A stretch of DNA of 60,000 nt. It comes from Takakia lepidozioides. Taxonomy: Eukaryota > Streptophyta > Takakiopsida > Takakiales > Takakiaceae. Location: positions 59,750,756 through 59,810,755 of the forward strand of contig CM060731.1 of NCBI GenBank assembly GCA_030704615.1, read 5' to 3'. The notes under the pieces are model-generated. The model did no database searches. It was given only the letters and a program-made list of their open reading frames with translations, and was not told where the DNA came from. This document shows positions 10,488 to 22,009 of the stretch, one piece after another. A program made the position numbers and the translations under genes. Position 1 is the first letter of the stretch. Every line of letters begins with the position of its first letter.

Positions 10488-11210
10488 TGTCGCACACCTC
10501 AATTCGGTAAACTCCCCTTCAAGTCATAGTTACTCGCTTTGATGCGCGCGCCTGACTCCCAACCTGGCCGCCGGGCCAACTTGGAGTTTCGGCTGCTCAC
10601 CGGGACATAACGGTCCCCTTCGCTTCCCTCTAAACCCTCCACCTATTTGGGACTAGGAGAATTCCCTTTGGTAGATGGCAGTCCGGAACAGCTCCCCACT
10701 CTTTGGTCGCTTTCCGGCTCGCTCGCTTACTCACTAGTTTTTGGTCACCAACGGGCTTGCACCGTTCTCGGGGTTACTACTCCCTATATATACTTCTGTA
10801 GCTGTCCGCGGGGGTTTCATAACCAGCCATGCCATTTTATGGCGAACCACCACGAAAACCCTCGACTCCCGGTGGTGAGTCGCGGTGAGTCTTGGCCCAC
10901 TCACCGCGGCCCCAATGGACCGTGATGAGTCCCAAGACTCCCCACGACTCCCACCTCGAGGTCTCCACCCCATGGTGAGTCCTATGCCACCCCCACTAAG
11001 TCCCACTAAGCTACCACCACCCCTTGTGGAGCCACCTCCACCGCAACCCGGTGTGCGGGGCTCCACCTAGTGAGCGCCTCCGCCTCCTTGAGTGCCTTGG
11101 GCACTCAAGGGTGCTTCAGCCCCCCATACCTATCGCTGCCGCTGCCCCCACCACAGGGGCAGCCCCTCATGTGTCCCGACCCCCTGCCCTCAAGGCAAAG
11201 GGCCGCGACA
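10488..11210 (-). repeat. 5' LTR of the chromovirus
   Basis: This 723-bp LTR carries the promoter. Its TATA-like TATATATACTT stretch shows on the plus strand near 10785. It ends at target duplication GGCAG (11211-11215). Confidence 0.93.
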
Positions 11211-11215
11211 GGCAG

Positions 11216-12460
11216 GTTTGGTGGAGCTCTCTGGTAGAGAGTATGCTTCAGCCACAGTGATGCCAGCCAAGAAGGATGTCTATGACAATTGGATGGAGAG
11301 ACGTATGTGCGGTGATTACCGGCCTGTAAATCGTCAGACCAAGTCCGATAAGTATGTCATGCCAACACCAGAGGAGATCTTTGATGCCATCGGGCATGCT
11401 AAGGTCTTTAGCACTTTGGATTTACGATCCGGATATCACCAGTTGCCAATCCAAGGAGACGGACAAGTAGAAGACGACATTATGGGGGATCAATGAGCAC
11501 GATAAGGATTGCCTATATTAGTGGCGGTTCTTACCATTTGGGCTTAAGAATGCTCCTGCAGAGTTTCAGAGAGTCATGGATAGGATTCTAGCAGGGGTGG
11601 ACTTTATTCGGTGCTACATAGATGACATCATCATCCTTAGTGTTACGGTGGAGGAGCATGAGAGACACCTTCAGGTGGTATTGGAGCGCTTGAGAGCGCA
11701 CGGATTGAAGTTGCATCCGGGGAAGTGCAAGTTTTTCCACAACCTGATTGAGTATCTGGGTCACATGATATATCCTGGAGGATTGGGGGTACAGTAGACT
11801 AAGGTAGAGGCCATTGCACAAATTCCACGCCCCACGGATGTGAGCCGAGTTTAAGCTTTCATGGGGTTGGCAAACTATTATAGACGGTTTGTTAAGGGAT
11901 TTAGTGCCATTGCAAAGGCTCTAACCAAGCTGACCAAGGTGGACCAGGAGTGGCAGTGGGAAGATGAGCAGGAATGAGCTTTTCAAGAGCTCAAGGCGAG
12001 GTTGACCTCGACGCCTATCCTGAGATGACATATCAGGGGGCGTCCCTTTCAGCTGCATACGGATTGGAGCATGATGGGGCTTGGAGCATGCTGGGGCTTG
12101 GAGCGGTGCTCACACAGGTGGATGATGAGGGAAGAGAGTTCGTAGTGGCTTATGCTAGCCGCTCGAACAACGCTGCAGAGGCTAAGTACAGCTCGTATGA
12201 GGGAGAGTGCCTAGCTGCAGTGTGGGCCGTGGCACACTTCAGGTGCTATCTATGCGGCAATCTCTTCACCCTTGTCATGGATCACCAACCACTCAAGTGG
12301 TTGATGGAGTCAGACAAGCTTACGGGGAAGCTTGCACGGTGGGCACTCATACTCCAGGAGTATGACTTTTCAGGTTGTGCATCGACCGGGTTTGGTCAAT
12401 CGCAATGCAGATGGGTTGAGTCGCAATCCATGCACGAGCCAACATGATAACACTGGAGCT
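11216..12460 (+). pseudogene. Reverse transcriptase and RNase H, element 1 (second half, broken)
   Basis: This resumes the RT interrupted at 4239. Recognisable blocks are [45 protein letters not shown] and, after a frameshift near 11460, CYIDDIII (the catalytic YIDD, 11611-11634). They are followed by KLHPGKCKFF and GLANYYRRFVKGF. RNase H-like residues (YASRSNNAAEAKYSSYEGE) are at about 12150-12207. In-frame stops interrupt it near 11796, 11851, 11975 and 12025, where element 2 has sense codons. It is a decayed copy of the element 2 RT. Confidence 0.85.
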
Positions 12461-14068
12461 CGGTGGCATGGTGAGACGGACGAGGAGATGGTGCCGGGAT
12501 GGCACGCATCTGCATTTTTGTGTATCTTGGCATCGGGAGGTCAGGTTGGACCTACAACAGGGATGACTGTAGAAGGAGTGTCTGAGGACCCTGAGGCTAG
12601 TGATGAGCCAGGTGGTGCCAGAGATATACATGAGGATTTGGCTGTGTTGGACTACCTCCGCACGGGAGACACGGCAGCCACTGTGACTGCCAGGGAGAGG
12701 GATCGGATCCTGCAACGAGCCAAGAGGTTCAAGTGGGAGGGGATACACCTACTTCGAGTGTGGGAGGATGGTCGGGTGAGGATTGTGCCTCACCCCACAC
12801 AGCGTGCACGGTTAGTGCGGCATGCCCATGAGGAGTTGGGGCATTTTGGAGTGCGACGCACTCACAGTTTACTGCAAGGGCAGTATTGGTGGCGTGGTAT
12901 GCATACAGAGGTGCAACAGTTCGTGGCTAGGTGCATGGTGTGTGACAGGGTGCGTGCTTCATTCAACGCCCCTACACCACAGTTGCATCCTTTACCAATC
13001 ATGGGATTGGGCTACAGGTGGAGTCTTGACTTCACAGGACCGTTGCCACCGACTATGCGCCACCACAGATATGTGTTGGTGATGGTGGAGCACTTCTCCA
13101 AGTGGATTGAGTTGGTTCCATTACCTGACAAGGCTAGTGAGGGGGCTGCGTATGCATTCTTGGATCGTGTGCTTAGCCGATTAGGTGCTCCAGCTGAGGT
13201 ACTCACGGACCAAGGGAGAGAGTTCTTGGGGGAGTTTCAGGCTTTTTGTTATAAAGCCTTGATAGACCACCGCACCACTTCTCGGGATCATCCTGAGGCC
13301 GATGGCTTGGCAGAGAGAGTTATTCAGACGGTGAAGAGGGGTTTGCGCAAGTATGGCTTGCAGAAGGGACACCTAGGAGATTGGGATCTTCAGGTTCCTT
13401 GGTTAGCCATGGGCTACAGGTTTAGTAAACAAGCATCACTTGCCTCCTTCTCACCATATTTCCTTCTCTTTGGCCGAGAGCCGGATTTGCCTTCAGCCAT
13501 TCGTAGGGACACTGCTCAAGTCCTTAACCTTGACGATCCGGACGTGTGGGTACGTGCATGTGATCAGCGTGCAGAGTTGTTCAAGAAAGTCATGCCCATG
13601 GCTTTTGAGAACCTTGCCATTGCACATCACCGTGATACGTTGAGGTATGCCACTATACGTGGTGGAGGATATCGTCCTGGGGTTCGGAGGTTTAGCCCTG
13701 GTGACTATGTTTATTTGCAGCAGACTGCTCGTACGACTCTGGATGTTACTGCAGGGCGTGTTATTCTGAGGGTTCAAGAGGTGGGACCCTCAGGGGTCCT
13801 GATCTTGGAGGGTTAGGATGGCATGACTTGGAAGGACCATGTGCGTAATTGTGCGCCATGTCACCTTCCCAATGTCGATGGCAGAGTTAACCCAAACTTG
13901 GCAGTGGTACCTGCAGGTTTGAGGTGCATGCTCTGTGGGTCTGCCAAAGGGGCAGCCACCATGCTGGTGTGTGATCGATGCTCAAGGGGTTGGCATATGG
14001 GATGCTTGACACCACCTCTTGAGAAGGTTCCTGACGGAGATTGGTTGTGTCCACACTGCTTGGGATAG
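12332..14068 (+). pseudogene. Integrase with C-terminal PHD finger, element 1
   Basis: The frame is open to a TAG at 13814-13816 and then continues in the same frame to 14068. The integrase zinc domain is HAHEELGHFGVRRTHS...CMVCDR (about 12818-12950). The catalytic core shows D in SLDFTGP (about 13023), D in LTDQGREF (about 13200) and E in HPEADGLAERV (about 13288). After the GPF/GPY-like tail comes a C4HC3 PHD finger (about 13926-14063): CMLCGS, CDRCSRGWHMGC and CPHC. PHD fingers bind histone H3 tails, so this may replace the chromodomain as a targeting module. The TAG lies between integrase and PHD finger; element 2 has CGG there. Confidence 0.88.
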
Positions 14069-14313
14069 TGGCAGTGGACATGACTGGAGGCAGCTAACAA
14101 GACATGGGAGGCCAAGCTCATAGGAGTCAATACATGAGATCCCAAGCTCAAGTTCACAGGTTGCAAGATGGCGACTAACGATGGGGCAACTCTTGCACCC
14201 GGCCTCTTGATCTATCGAGTTTGAGTGTAGTAGGGATAATGGTGGAGGACTTAGTGAGGCTATGGTCACTATCACATCTTGTGGCTACCTGGACTTAGAG
14301 GGACCTAAGCACC

Positions 14314-14327
14314 AGCTAGGGGGGCGA
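14314..14327 (+). promoter_or_regulatory. Polypurine tract of element 1
   Basis: AGCTAGGGGGGCGA stands directly before B1. The same tract precedes B1 in element 2 (35936-35949) and, on the minus strand, in element 3 (55083-55097). It marks where plus-strand DNA synthesis should start. Confidence 0.75.
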
Positions 14328-14505
14328 TTGTGTGGACTAGAAACTGCCATAGTGGGAAGCATAGTGGCAGCCTAGTGACTGACTAGTTGTAGCCTAGTGG
14401 TTGGACTAGTGGCTGGACTAGTGATATACTAGTGTGTGGCGTGCACATGTGTTGTGTGGTTTTGGACAGTGATGTAGTTGTGTAGCGATATGTATGCACA
14501 CGACA
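14328..14505 (+). repeat. Element 1 repeat B1
   Basis: Begins TTGTGTGGACTAG and ends CACACGACA. It is copied as B2 at 14836-15024 and is absent after A1. It contains several GGACTAGTGG repeats. Confidence 0.85.
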
Positions 14506-14511
14506 GCTGTC
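14502..14511 (+). other. Palindromic B1/A2 junction, element 1
   Basis: GACAGCTGTC is made of the element's own two ends (…GACA and TGTC…) separated by GC. The same 10 bp occur at 36032-36041 (element 2) and 54991-55000 (element 3). Confidence 0.85.
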
Positions 14512-14835
14512 AAGTTATTTTACCACTAGTGTGAAACAAGCTAGGAAATAGCTAGCTTTTACATATTGACATTTGGGATTGGCCCAAGTGTCAATCGAGG
14601 GGTCAAGGCAAATTTAGGCCCTGGAGTGGTTATCTTCACGGCAAGCGCGGGAGGCTCATCTTTCTCGAGTTGAGCCTCACCGCGCCTAGCTATGGCGCCG
14701 TAGTGTGGATTCCCCATGGCGTGGGGTGCACTTGGCTTGACTTGTATTTGAGTGATGAGGTTATGTATGCATGAGTTTATGCTTCAGCTTTGTGAGCTCG
14801 CATGAGCTTGTGCTTGTATTCTTCTTCTTTATCCA
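14508..14835 (+). repeat. Element 1 repeat A2
   Basis: Second copy of A (TGTCAAGTTATTTTACC…TTTATCCA). It keeps the second stem intact (GAGGCTCA…TGAGCCTC), where A1 carries a mismatch. Confidence 0.87.
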
Positions 14836-15024
14836 TTGTGTGGACTAGTGACTGCCATATTGGGCAGCATAGTGGCAGCCTAGTGACTGACTAGTTGTAG
14901 CCTAGTGGTTGGACTAGTGGTTGGACTAGTGGTGGACTAGTGATATACTAGTGTGTGGCGTGCTCATGTGTTGTGTGGTTTTGGACAGCGATGTAGTTGT
15001 GTAGCGATATGTATGCGCACGACA
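14836..15024 (+). repeat. Element 1 repeat B2 (3' terminal)
   Basis: Second copy of B, ending GCGCACGACA directly at the target duplication AATT. This fixes the true 3' end of the element. Confidence 0.87.
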
Positions 15025-15060
15025 AATTGTAACTGATGTGATTCTGGATAATGCCCTCGT

Positions 15061-15250
15061 GCAACGACGCAATGGCGTGAGCGCGCGAGCGTACGCTCAC
15101 GCCAGCTGATGTGGCGTGAGCCTGCACCCACGCTGACGTGGCGTGAGCGTCATGTCAGCATGCTGATGTGGTGGCAAATGATGACGTGGCACTGTCCGTC
15201 ATCTGCCACGTCAGCATTAACATGCGCCGCCTATAACCGAGGATGGTCCT
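15061..15250. repeat. GC-rich fold-back sequence
   Basis: Contains the hairpin arms GGCGTGAGC/GCTCACGCC (about 15073-15101), repeated GTGGCGTGAGC, and TGACGTGGCA/TGCCACGTCA arms (about 15182-15210). It resembles the end of a fold-back or MULE-type element. No target duplication or partner end was found. Confidence 0.4.
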
Positions 15251-15663
15251 ATGACCGTGGAATTAATGCAGGGAATCTTGCCTAAATAGAATCAAGATTT
15301 CCATGAGGCCTACAATTGTAGCATCCAACATTGTGCAATTACAAATGCTTGTTTCACTTTTACAATTACGAGGACGAGAAAATATCCTCACAAAGTGTGC
15401 GCCATAGAGGCTGCCACGGGAAGACCTTCATCCCTCCTCAAATAACAATGAGAGTTAGGATCATCTTCAAAAGATGATTGTAGTGCATAGCGACAGCAAA
15501 ACATGTAGACTTCGAACGGTACAATGACAAATGTGCTTTTAAAAGTTGCCACTCAGAGCTCACTCCGTATAGTTGGAGGCCATATCATTGCACCGCCGAC
15601 GAATTGATGTGAATTACACATTTCAAATCATGGTCGTCCACATACCACATTGCATAGTTGATG
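15251..15663. other. No gene seen
   Basis: No coding signature or repeat is recognised between the fold-back region and the end of the SWIM gene. It may hold the 3' end of that gene. Confidence 0.4.
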
Positions 15664-18600
15664 CTACCCATGTGTTGTATCCCGCTGCAATAGAGTATCG
15701 ACCTCGTTGAAACTCATAGTGGCCTGGTGAATGAAGTTGTCACGTTTGGGATCGCAAACCATCCTCTTCAAAAATACGAAATACAAATGTTTGCAGGGTA
15801 TGAATTTACCTCTCTTGCCCAAACTGGCTGATAGCATATTCACAAAATCAGGACATGTGCAATTGGGGAAATTGGAAACCGTGATGTCGTAGGTCCTGTC
15901 ATGAACAGCAGATGTGGAAGTGATGATTGTGAATACCCGACCATATCCTGGATCGGGTACTTCCGTGGTGCTTCCAACACGAGCTTGGAGCATTCTTGCG
16001 GACTCCACTTTGCCAAGTGTTCAGCGGTTGGAGGGAAACGCCAAACGAGCTTTCCATCTCGTTTGGTTGGCCACAAGTCTGGATTTGACGGGGGGACCCG
16101 GGAGGACGCAGAAGTAGTAGCACATGCATGGAGTTGGGGTTGTCTCGCAAGGGAAAAGCCTGCCTCCTCCAGCATTTCAATCTCCTGAAATCTGAGATGT
16201 GTTCCCACCTTCACGGGCCAAACGGTTGGAGGAGATGGCTTCATCACTACGGAAGGACGCACAGTTCCATGCACACATCTGGCACAATCATCTGCACAGA
16301 ACCAGAACTTGTGGTTCTTGGCTTCTGGTTGACCATATGGACGCATCAAACCCGTGAAAGTCGGAGCAGGAGTTTGGGCACCACCTCTGGATATAGATGA
16401 AGTGCACTTCTCGAAATTAGTTGCCCTGATCGCTGTACATTTCACATGAGACCCTACACTTGTGCGTTCTATGTGCCAAACGTGGTCGGGGCATGCGGAC
16501 TCAAGCACATCAAGGGGGTTGTTTCTCTCCTGCACCATTTCAGTGGCACTGTTTGATGCTGGAGCTTGCCGTCGTGTTGGAGGTTCCTCTTCAATGGAGG
16601 TTCCGGACATGGAGCTGTCATGCAGGGGGACACGAGGCTTCGAGAAGTTATCACGGTTTGCCCTGTGCGAATCGGAATCCGAACCAGGTGGAGTGTTCAA
16701 TTTCCTCTTACAGGAGCCGAATCTCTCCTCCCCTTCAAGATGTGGAACTCTAGAAACAAGTGGCGTTCCCTGGGCATACATGCTCACCGCCCGTGCTATC
16801 TTGATTGGATCCCCAGATCTGTTTGCAGCACGCAACATCAACTCCCATTTGTCCGGACCCTTGCCACCAACCCCACCTTGCAAGAAATCACGGTATCGGG
16901 TTTGTTGTTGCAAGGCACGTATCAAATCATCTGTTGTTGCCACATACAAATCCCGACCTCGTTTCCCAGACTGCTGCAACCATGTGTTGTGCACAGTTTC
17001 TGCTAAATTGCAAGATGGCATGTCCGCCATTTCCTCAATGGACATGTTCTGCAAAGTGGAGAACCACACTTCAAAACAGTGAACAGAAAACAACATAAAG
17101 AAAGCGAGGACACAATAAAATGGAAAGTAAATGTATGAATAAAGCAAGAAATATAAGCCTCGTACCACTGGCATGGCTGCTCCCCACTGTCTATACCGGA
17201 AGTGCCAAAACGCCAGCCAATCTTCCAATGCTCTCATACTCTCAAGTGATGCAGCTCCAGAAGAGAACCACCAAGCACGAATTGTCTGGAACAAAGTGTC
17301 CGCCTCCTTCATTGTTCTAGCATCTTTGTACTCTTTGCACAATTTACGGTGCTGAGTCTGCATCTCTGGTTTGATGTCCGACTTTGTATGTTTTTCCAGA
17401 GATTGTGTCCAATGGAATAGACATGTACGCTCTCTTCCTTGCATTGGCACTTTTGGGTCGCCCGATCCGAAGACAATACGAACAGCATTGAAATTTGCTT
17501 GAGCACTATCCGCCATGAAACCTGCAAAATTTGGAGATGGCAGCCCATGACACGTATCAGGGAATTCCACATGAGCTTCTGGGATTCCGTATCCTCGGAT
17601 TGCATGTCACAAACTGCAATTGTCATAACTCGTTGGTACACTGGATCGTAGACATGACAAGCCATTGTCGTCCAATCCTTCACTCGTTTCACATGATCAA
17701 ACATAAGAAAACAGTTCTGCAAGTCCCCAGTCTTCTGCATCCGCTTCACGAGGCTAACCCCACTGCCCTCCCCAACAGTCGACATTTTGAAAAGAAAAAC
17801 TTTGATGGCACCTTGACCTGGGAATACATTGTCTTGGATGTAATCGTACTTGCTCACTCGTTTCAACTCCAAAATGTTGTCTATGTAGCCTCTGATACCA
17901 GAGCCCATTCTTAATGCATTGATCTGATGCCGAATGTTAGGTGAACTCAAAGTGGAGAAATGATCCATGACCAGGTCCAATGCTGCACCGTCAAGTTTAG
18001 TCCCCACAGAATCCCCTTCACTCAAAATATGGCTTTCCAAGAAGGACTTGCTTGCGCCAAGAGCAATTGCAGATGTTGTTGCGGATGGGTTTCTCCCGAA
18101 CTCCTGTTTAATCAACCTCGATACTGTCTCAACACTCTCCCTGTAATCCCCCTTCAAGATAGGATGGTTATGGAATCCGAAATGCACACAAGCTCTTGTC
18201 ATTGTTTTCAAACGGTGGACAACATAGTATATTTTTGCTCCGCAGAGCGCCAAGCAAGATGGTACAAGTTTGCAGAATTTGCAGATGAAAGTGTTTGCCG
18301 GTGGTGGGGCAGTTCCAGGCTGAAATGGATTTTCCGCCAGACCCTCCCATTCGCTTTGATTATGAACCCCAGACTGAAGAAAGTGTCTGCAATTCAAATT
18401 ATCACACCTAAGGTGTCCATTGCAAACTGTTCTCCTGAAAACAAGCTTGTCATCATTCTGAATATTGGATGTTTTTGTTCTGCACCACGGGTGCCCGTCG
18501 TGTTTCTTGTCCATTCCATGCATCATGATTGTTACACCTCCAACTCGCGGAGGAGGAGGCAGCTCGAACAGGATATCGCCATAAAAAATCTTTGGCAAGA

Positions 18601-19168
18601 ACTTCACAGGCACCTGCTTCAAAGATTCCCAATCAATTCCTCGCAACTCACTTTTGAATCCAGCCATTCCTCCCATCGCCCGTAATTTTGGAATGACACT
18701 ACAAATCTCTTCTTCATCAGCTTCTCCAACCACAGTAGGAAGGACTGGATTTGGAATTTCACTTATGTCATCATCGGACGAATCCGAAAGCTCAACGATT
18801 GGAGTGGAGGACGTCTGTTCTATTTTCACCACCACCTCCCTCTTGTCTTCAACGACCGAAGCAGCAGTCTCGGGCGTCACATATGACCCAAGGGACTTTC
18901 GCCGAGACTCTCCAAGTACTCTGTATCGACCAGGGCGCACTCTCCACTAGCTGACATGAGCTGTCTCATCACGGTTTTGGAAAGAGTATTTCAACAACTT
19001 CCCTTTCAAATCGTACACCTCTTTCTCCAAAAAGATGGAGCCATTCTGAAGCTGAAAACGGGTAGCCAAGACATGTTCTAGAACAATTGCAAATCCATTG
19101 TCAAGGACTTCCTGGGAGAACGGCACTGGCTTGTCGCCAGAGAAGAACTCCGCTTCAGAGGAAACCAT
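15664..19168 (-). pseudogene. SWIM zinc-finger, MULE-transposase-like gene (broken)
   Basis: The gene reads from ATG at 19168. An N-terminal block (FLEKEVYDLKGKLLKYSF) runs into an in-frame TAG at 18947-18949 and then continues in the same frame. Next is a Cys/His-rich zinc domain of WRKY-GCM1 type (CNGHLRCDNLNCRHF, CKFCKLVPSC, ACVHFGFHNHP; about 18480-18160). A transposase-like core with NPNF-type residues (SPNFAGFMADSAQANFNAV) follows. The C-terminal SWIM zinc finger is NCTCPDF…FIPCKHLYF (about 15870-15790). Frameshifts lie near 17550 and 16000. A stretch of about 100 bp at 17168-17065 looks like an intron (donor GTACGA, hydrophobic nonsense in frame). SWIM plus GCM-type domains are typical of Mutator-like transposases, but no terminal inverted repeats were identified. 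Confidence 0.65.
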
Positions 19169-20035
19169 CTTCCTTCCCCGCGTACGTTAATACCTTGCTA
19201 TCGCAGACCTTCAGTGTAAATCGGTTTACTGATGTCTCCAGAACACAGTTGAAGAATGAGCAGTAAAAAAAGGCGGAGGAAGCTCTGACGACGACTGTGC
19301 ATATTCTGTTATTCCTTCAAGATATGCAGCCGTCCATTTTAATTACTTTTCTTGTGGGCCCAGTGGTCAGAGTATCCCTAGGAGCAATGTCGGCAGCTGT
19401 TAAACCGTTAATCAGAACCTCATCAATAAACACAATAATAAGCCGACTTCCTGGAAGCATGCCACAGGATCTGAGGGTGGGATTGTAGATTAAGTAAATG
19501 TATCTTTATACTACTACCAATGATCATGCGTACCTGGAAAGTTCAAAATGTGAAACGAACGTGGGGTTGGCTAACAAGGATGGCCGTGTATGATATCCCA
19601 AAATTTGTCATCAAACTCTCGTTCATTTACATATATTTGTCTAGGACTGTGCGCCAAGATTTCTGGGATTCGCTGTTATTTTTAAATATTGAAACCGTTC
19701 TAATAAAGAACACGCCGTTTATTTTGGGCGACACACGTCAGACATCGATAACTGAATATGAACAGCTGTACACTAATTGCTGGCATGTGCACTAATAAGG
19801 GAACGACTATGTGTAACGATCACGCGAGAGGGAATCCGATGCTTCTAGAGACAAGCAACAACGCACGCAATCCCGCAAGAAATCGGGAGTCACTTCGTTT
19901 TTCTACTTTTCGCGCTTAGAGGGAGAGTGATAGTCAAGCTGGAGAGGGTTCCTTCTACAATACGAAAGAGAAGAAAGTCTATTTATTTTACTTCCCTTAG
20001 AGAGAGACGCAGAGCAAGAGAGCAAATGACGAGGC
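19169..20035. other. Intergenic region
   Basis: This region lies between two divergent genes (SWIM gene leftward, ParB/methyltransferase gene rightward). It presumably holds both promoters. No clear TATA or repeat was assigned. An A/G-rich stretch with repeated AGAGAG (19960-20020) precedes the rightward gene. Confidence 0.35.
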
Positions 20036-21209
20036 GTCATTTGTTGGAGAACACAGGGCCAAGGCAGCAGGTGAACGCGGAGACTGATTCACAAGAGCAG
20101 ACCTTAGACTGAGGCAGCGGCTGTGACACAGTCAGCGATAACAGCGCGCGTTGGAAACCAGCCTGTGGATGTAGAGATGACTCGCAGGGAAACTGAAGGA
20201 GGTGGAAGTACGAGGAACGCTGAACCGGGAGAAGGTCCAGAAACCCTAGAGCAGACAGAAATTCCAGCTGATGTGAGAGGGAAGAGGAAAGCTGCAGAAG
20301 GGGATCCAATTTCAAAACCTAAGAAGGCGCCAATAAGTTTTCTCTAACTTACATTTCATTGTTGAAGATCTGCGTAGAGATTGAGTGGAATGTCCCAGAA
20401 AGGGATTGTGGCTACCGACCATCACCATGAAACAACGGTGATTTGCTTTCTACTCCTCTGTTAAGGGTTTACAGCACAATGAGTGGGTGACTGACGGTAC
20501 CGTCATTCACTGTTGTTCAGATCATACAGTCTGTCTGATCGCCTTTCAAGCAGTCCTTCCTCTTCCCTTCTTTAGCAGGAACATGTGATTGAAGTCTATT
20601 GAATTGCGATCGTCGTTAACGCCATTCGATTCTCCTCATGAGATTTATTTACCTATGTGTTTGAGAGAGTGAGGGTCGGCATATTCAGTCATAATGTATT
20701 GCAATGCATTTTCTTTGTATGAGGTTGAACAAATAGAGAAGTGGAAAGGCGGTACCGCCAATCAAAGATTTGAAGACCATACTGTAGATTCAGGTAGAGT
20801 ATCGATTGGAAAGTACTCTCGACATAGACAGGAAACCGTGAATGCTTGCGACGGTAATCACAATGGAGTCAATCTAAATAATCTGCACTTACTATCCGCC
20901 ATAAACTATACTGAATGTCGTTGCCGCCAATCACTTACAAATATATGTCATTACACAACACCGATCCGGCAGGTCCTTGTCTTTTGTGATTGTCGTTAAC
21001 GCCGTTCGCTCTCGCTCTCGCTTTTGTTTTGAATTCGGTAGGATCAGCTTTGCTTGTGTAGATGGTTCTGAATTTGTTTCACACCATTCATTGTGAGTTT
21101 CGTCGAGACAGAGTTGGTCGTTACCGCCGTTCATTATTTGCACATTACTCAGTCAGATTTGAATGGCATCGTGCAGAAAACTGTGAGGTCCAAGCCTACA
21201 TGATCAGAG

Positions 21210-21811
21210 GGGAAAGGATCTAGAGATGGGGACGAGTCTGGAAAAAACTCAGAGAATAACGATGAAGCAGATGAATCTGAAGTGCACTACCTTGACAAGG
21301 TGAAAGAACTCATGTCATTCCAGAAGGTAAACTCTCAGGAGGTTATAAGGGACATGCTCATATCTGGAGGGCGTCTGGACATCCCTCTGTGCCGGATGAT
21401 ATCTATGCGTGTTGTGCGTCCACCTCTTTCCCATGACATAACAAATTTGGAGAGTGATTTCGTGCATGGATACAGACTTGGTACACAAGTTTTTTATGTG
21501 TCACTGACGGATATAAATGGGAAAAGCACATTAGTGTCTCCAGAGATCAGTGATACCTGGGATGAGTGCTGGAAAGATGCCAATGAGGAGTTCGAGCTGG
21601 GCCTCATGATGGGAAAGAACACCCAGCAATTCTGCAACCACATGTTCTACGTCTGGGACGGCAACCACCGATTGCTGGCATGGATGGGATACATCCAGAA
21701 ACACCATGCGAAAGACAAAGACAAGCATGTTGCTGTGGAGGCAATGGTTTTGGATCCAGGAAACAACATCAATAGGCTTCTTACAGCTATGCACGACGTG
21801 AACAAGTAAGT
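21210..21811 (+). pseudogene. Exon with ParB-like domain
   Basis: Acidic start (ESGKNSENNDEADESE), then the domain: VRPPLSHDITNLESDF, GYRLGTQVFYVSL and the signature VWDGNHRLLAWMGYI (about 21645-21690), followed by VAVEAMVLDP. DGNHRLLAW matches the GxHR-type core of ParB/sulfiredoxin-like nucleotide-binding folds. The exon ends in a good donor (AA/GTAAGT at 21808), and the next acceptor is TTTTTGCAG at 21899. Confidence 0.55.
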
Positions 21812-21993
21812 CATCCTAGAGATTTCATTCCCTTTGTAGTGTCTTGTTAATCCCAAAAAAACAGTGTTAAGGAATGCAATGTTTCCAATGTTTTTGCAGA
21901 TCGACAGAGAAATGACAAAAGCTTGGTCCACACACTATTCCGAATTCAGAGGATTGGTCTGATGAAGCTGGATGATTTTCGGACAGTACCCCT

Positions 21994-22009
21994 CCCCCCC
22001 CCCCCCCCC
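21994..22009 (+). repeat. Poly-C run of 16
   Basis: This C homopolymer in an exon encodes prolines. It is a likely site of length variation or sequencing error, which matters for the local reading frame. Confidence 0.9.

Larger units (their letters stand above)
4240..11210 (-). mobile_element. Nested chromovirus (Ty3/gypsy with chromodomain), apparently intact
   Basis: This is a complete 6,971-bp LTR retrotransposon on the minus strand, inserted into the RT of element 1 with target duplication GGCAG. Each LTR is 723 bp (4240-4962 and 10488-11210), begins TGTCGC, ends GCGACA, and differs from the other at only a few positions, so insertion was recent. The primer site is TGGTATCAGAGC, complementary to plant initiator tRNA-Met. 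Gag-protease and RT-RNase H-integrase-chromodomain are both open, with no stop in either frame. It is the only element in the window that still looks autonomous. It contrasts with its host element, which has neither a tRNA primer site nor ordinary LTRs. Confidence 0.95.
433..15024 (+). mobile_element. Element 1: Ty3/gypsy-like retroelement with DNA methyltransferase and split direct repeats
   Basis: Boundaries come from a perfect 4-bp target duplication AATT (429-432 and 15025-15028) inside a PPR satellite unit whose two halves rejoin cleanly. The element starts TGTCAAG and ends GCGCACGACA. Order: A1 (433-758), leader, truncated gag remnant, cytosine methyltransferase, RT, RNase H, integrase, PHD finger, polypurine tract, B1, A2, B2. 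The gag N-terminus and the protease present in element 2 are missing here; the protease was removed by a deletion at about 2148. Several stops and frameshifts show that this copy is dead. A chromovirus is nested in the RT at 4240-11210. Repeats A1/A2 and B1/B2 remain very similar, so the insertion is not ancient. Confidence 0.9.

Noticed and set aside
433-14835. A1 and A2 as ordinary LTRs with B2 as chance flanking sequence
   Set aside because: B1/A2/B2 occurs in all three elements at unrelated sites, and the target duplications lie outside B2, not outside A2.
15061-15250. Terminal inverted repeat of the SWIM gene element
   Set aside because: No inverted partner was found to the right of 19168.
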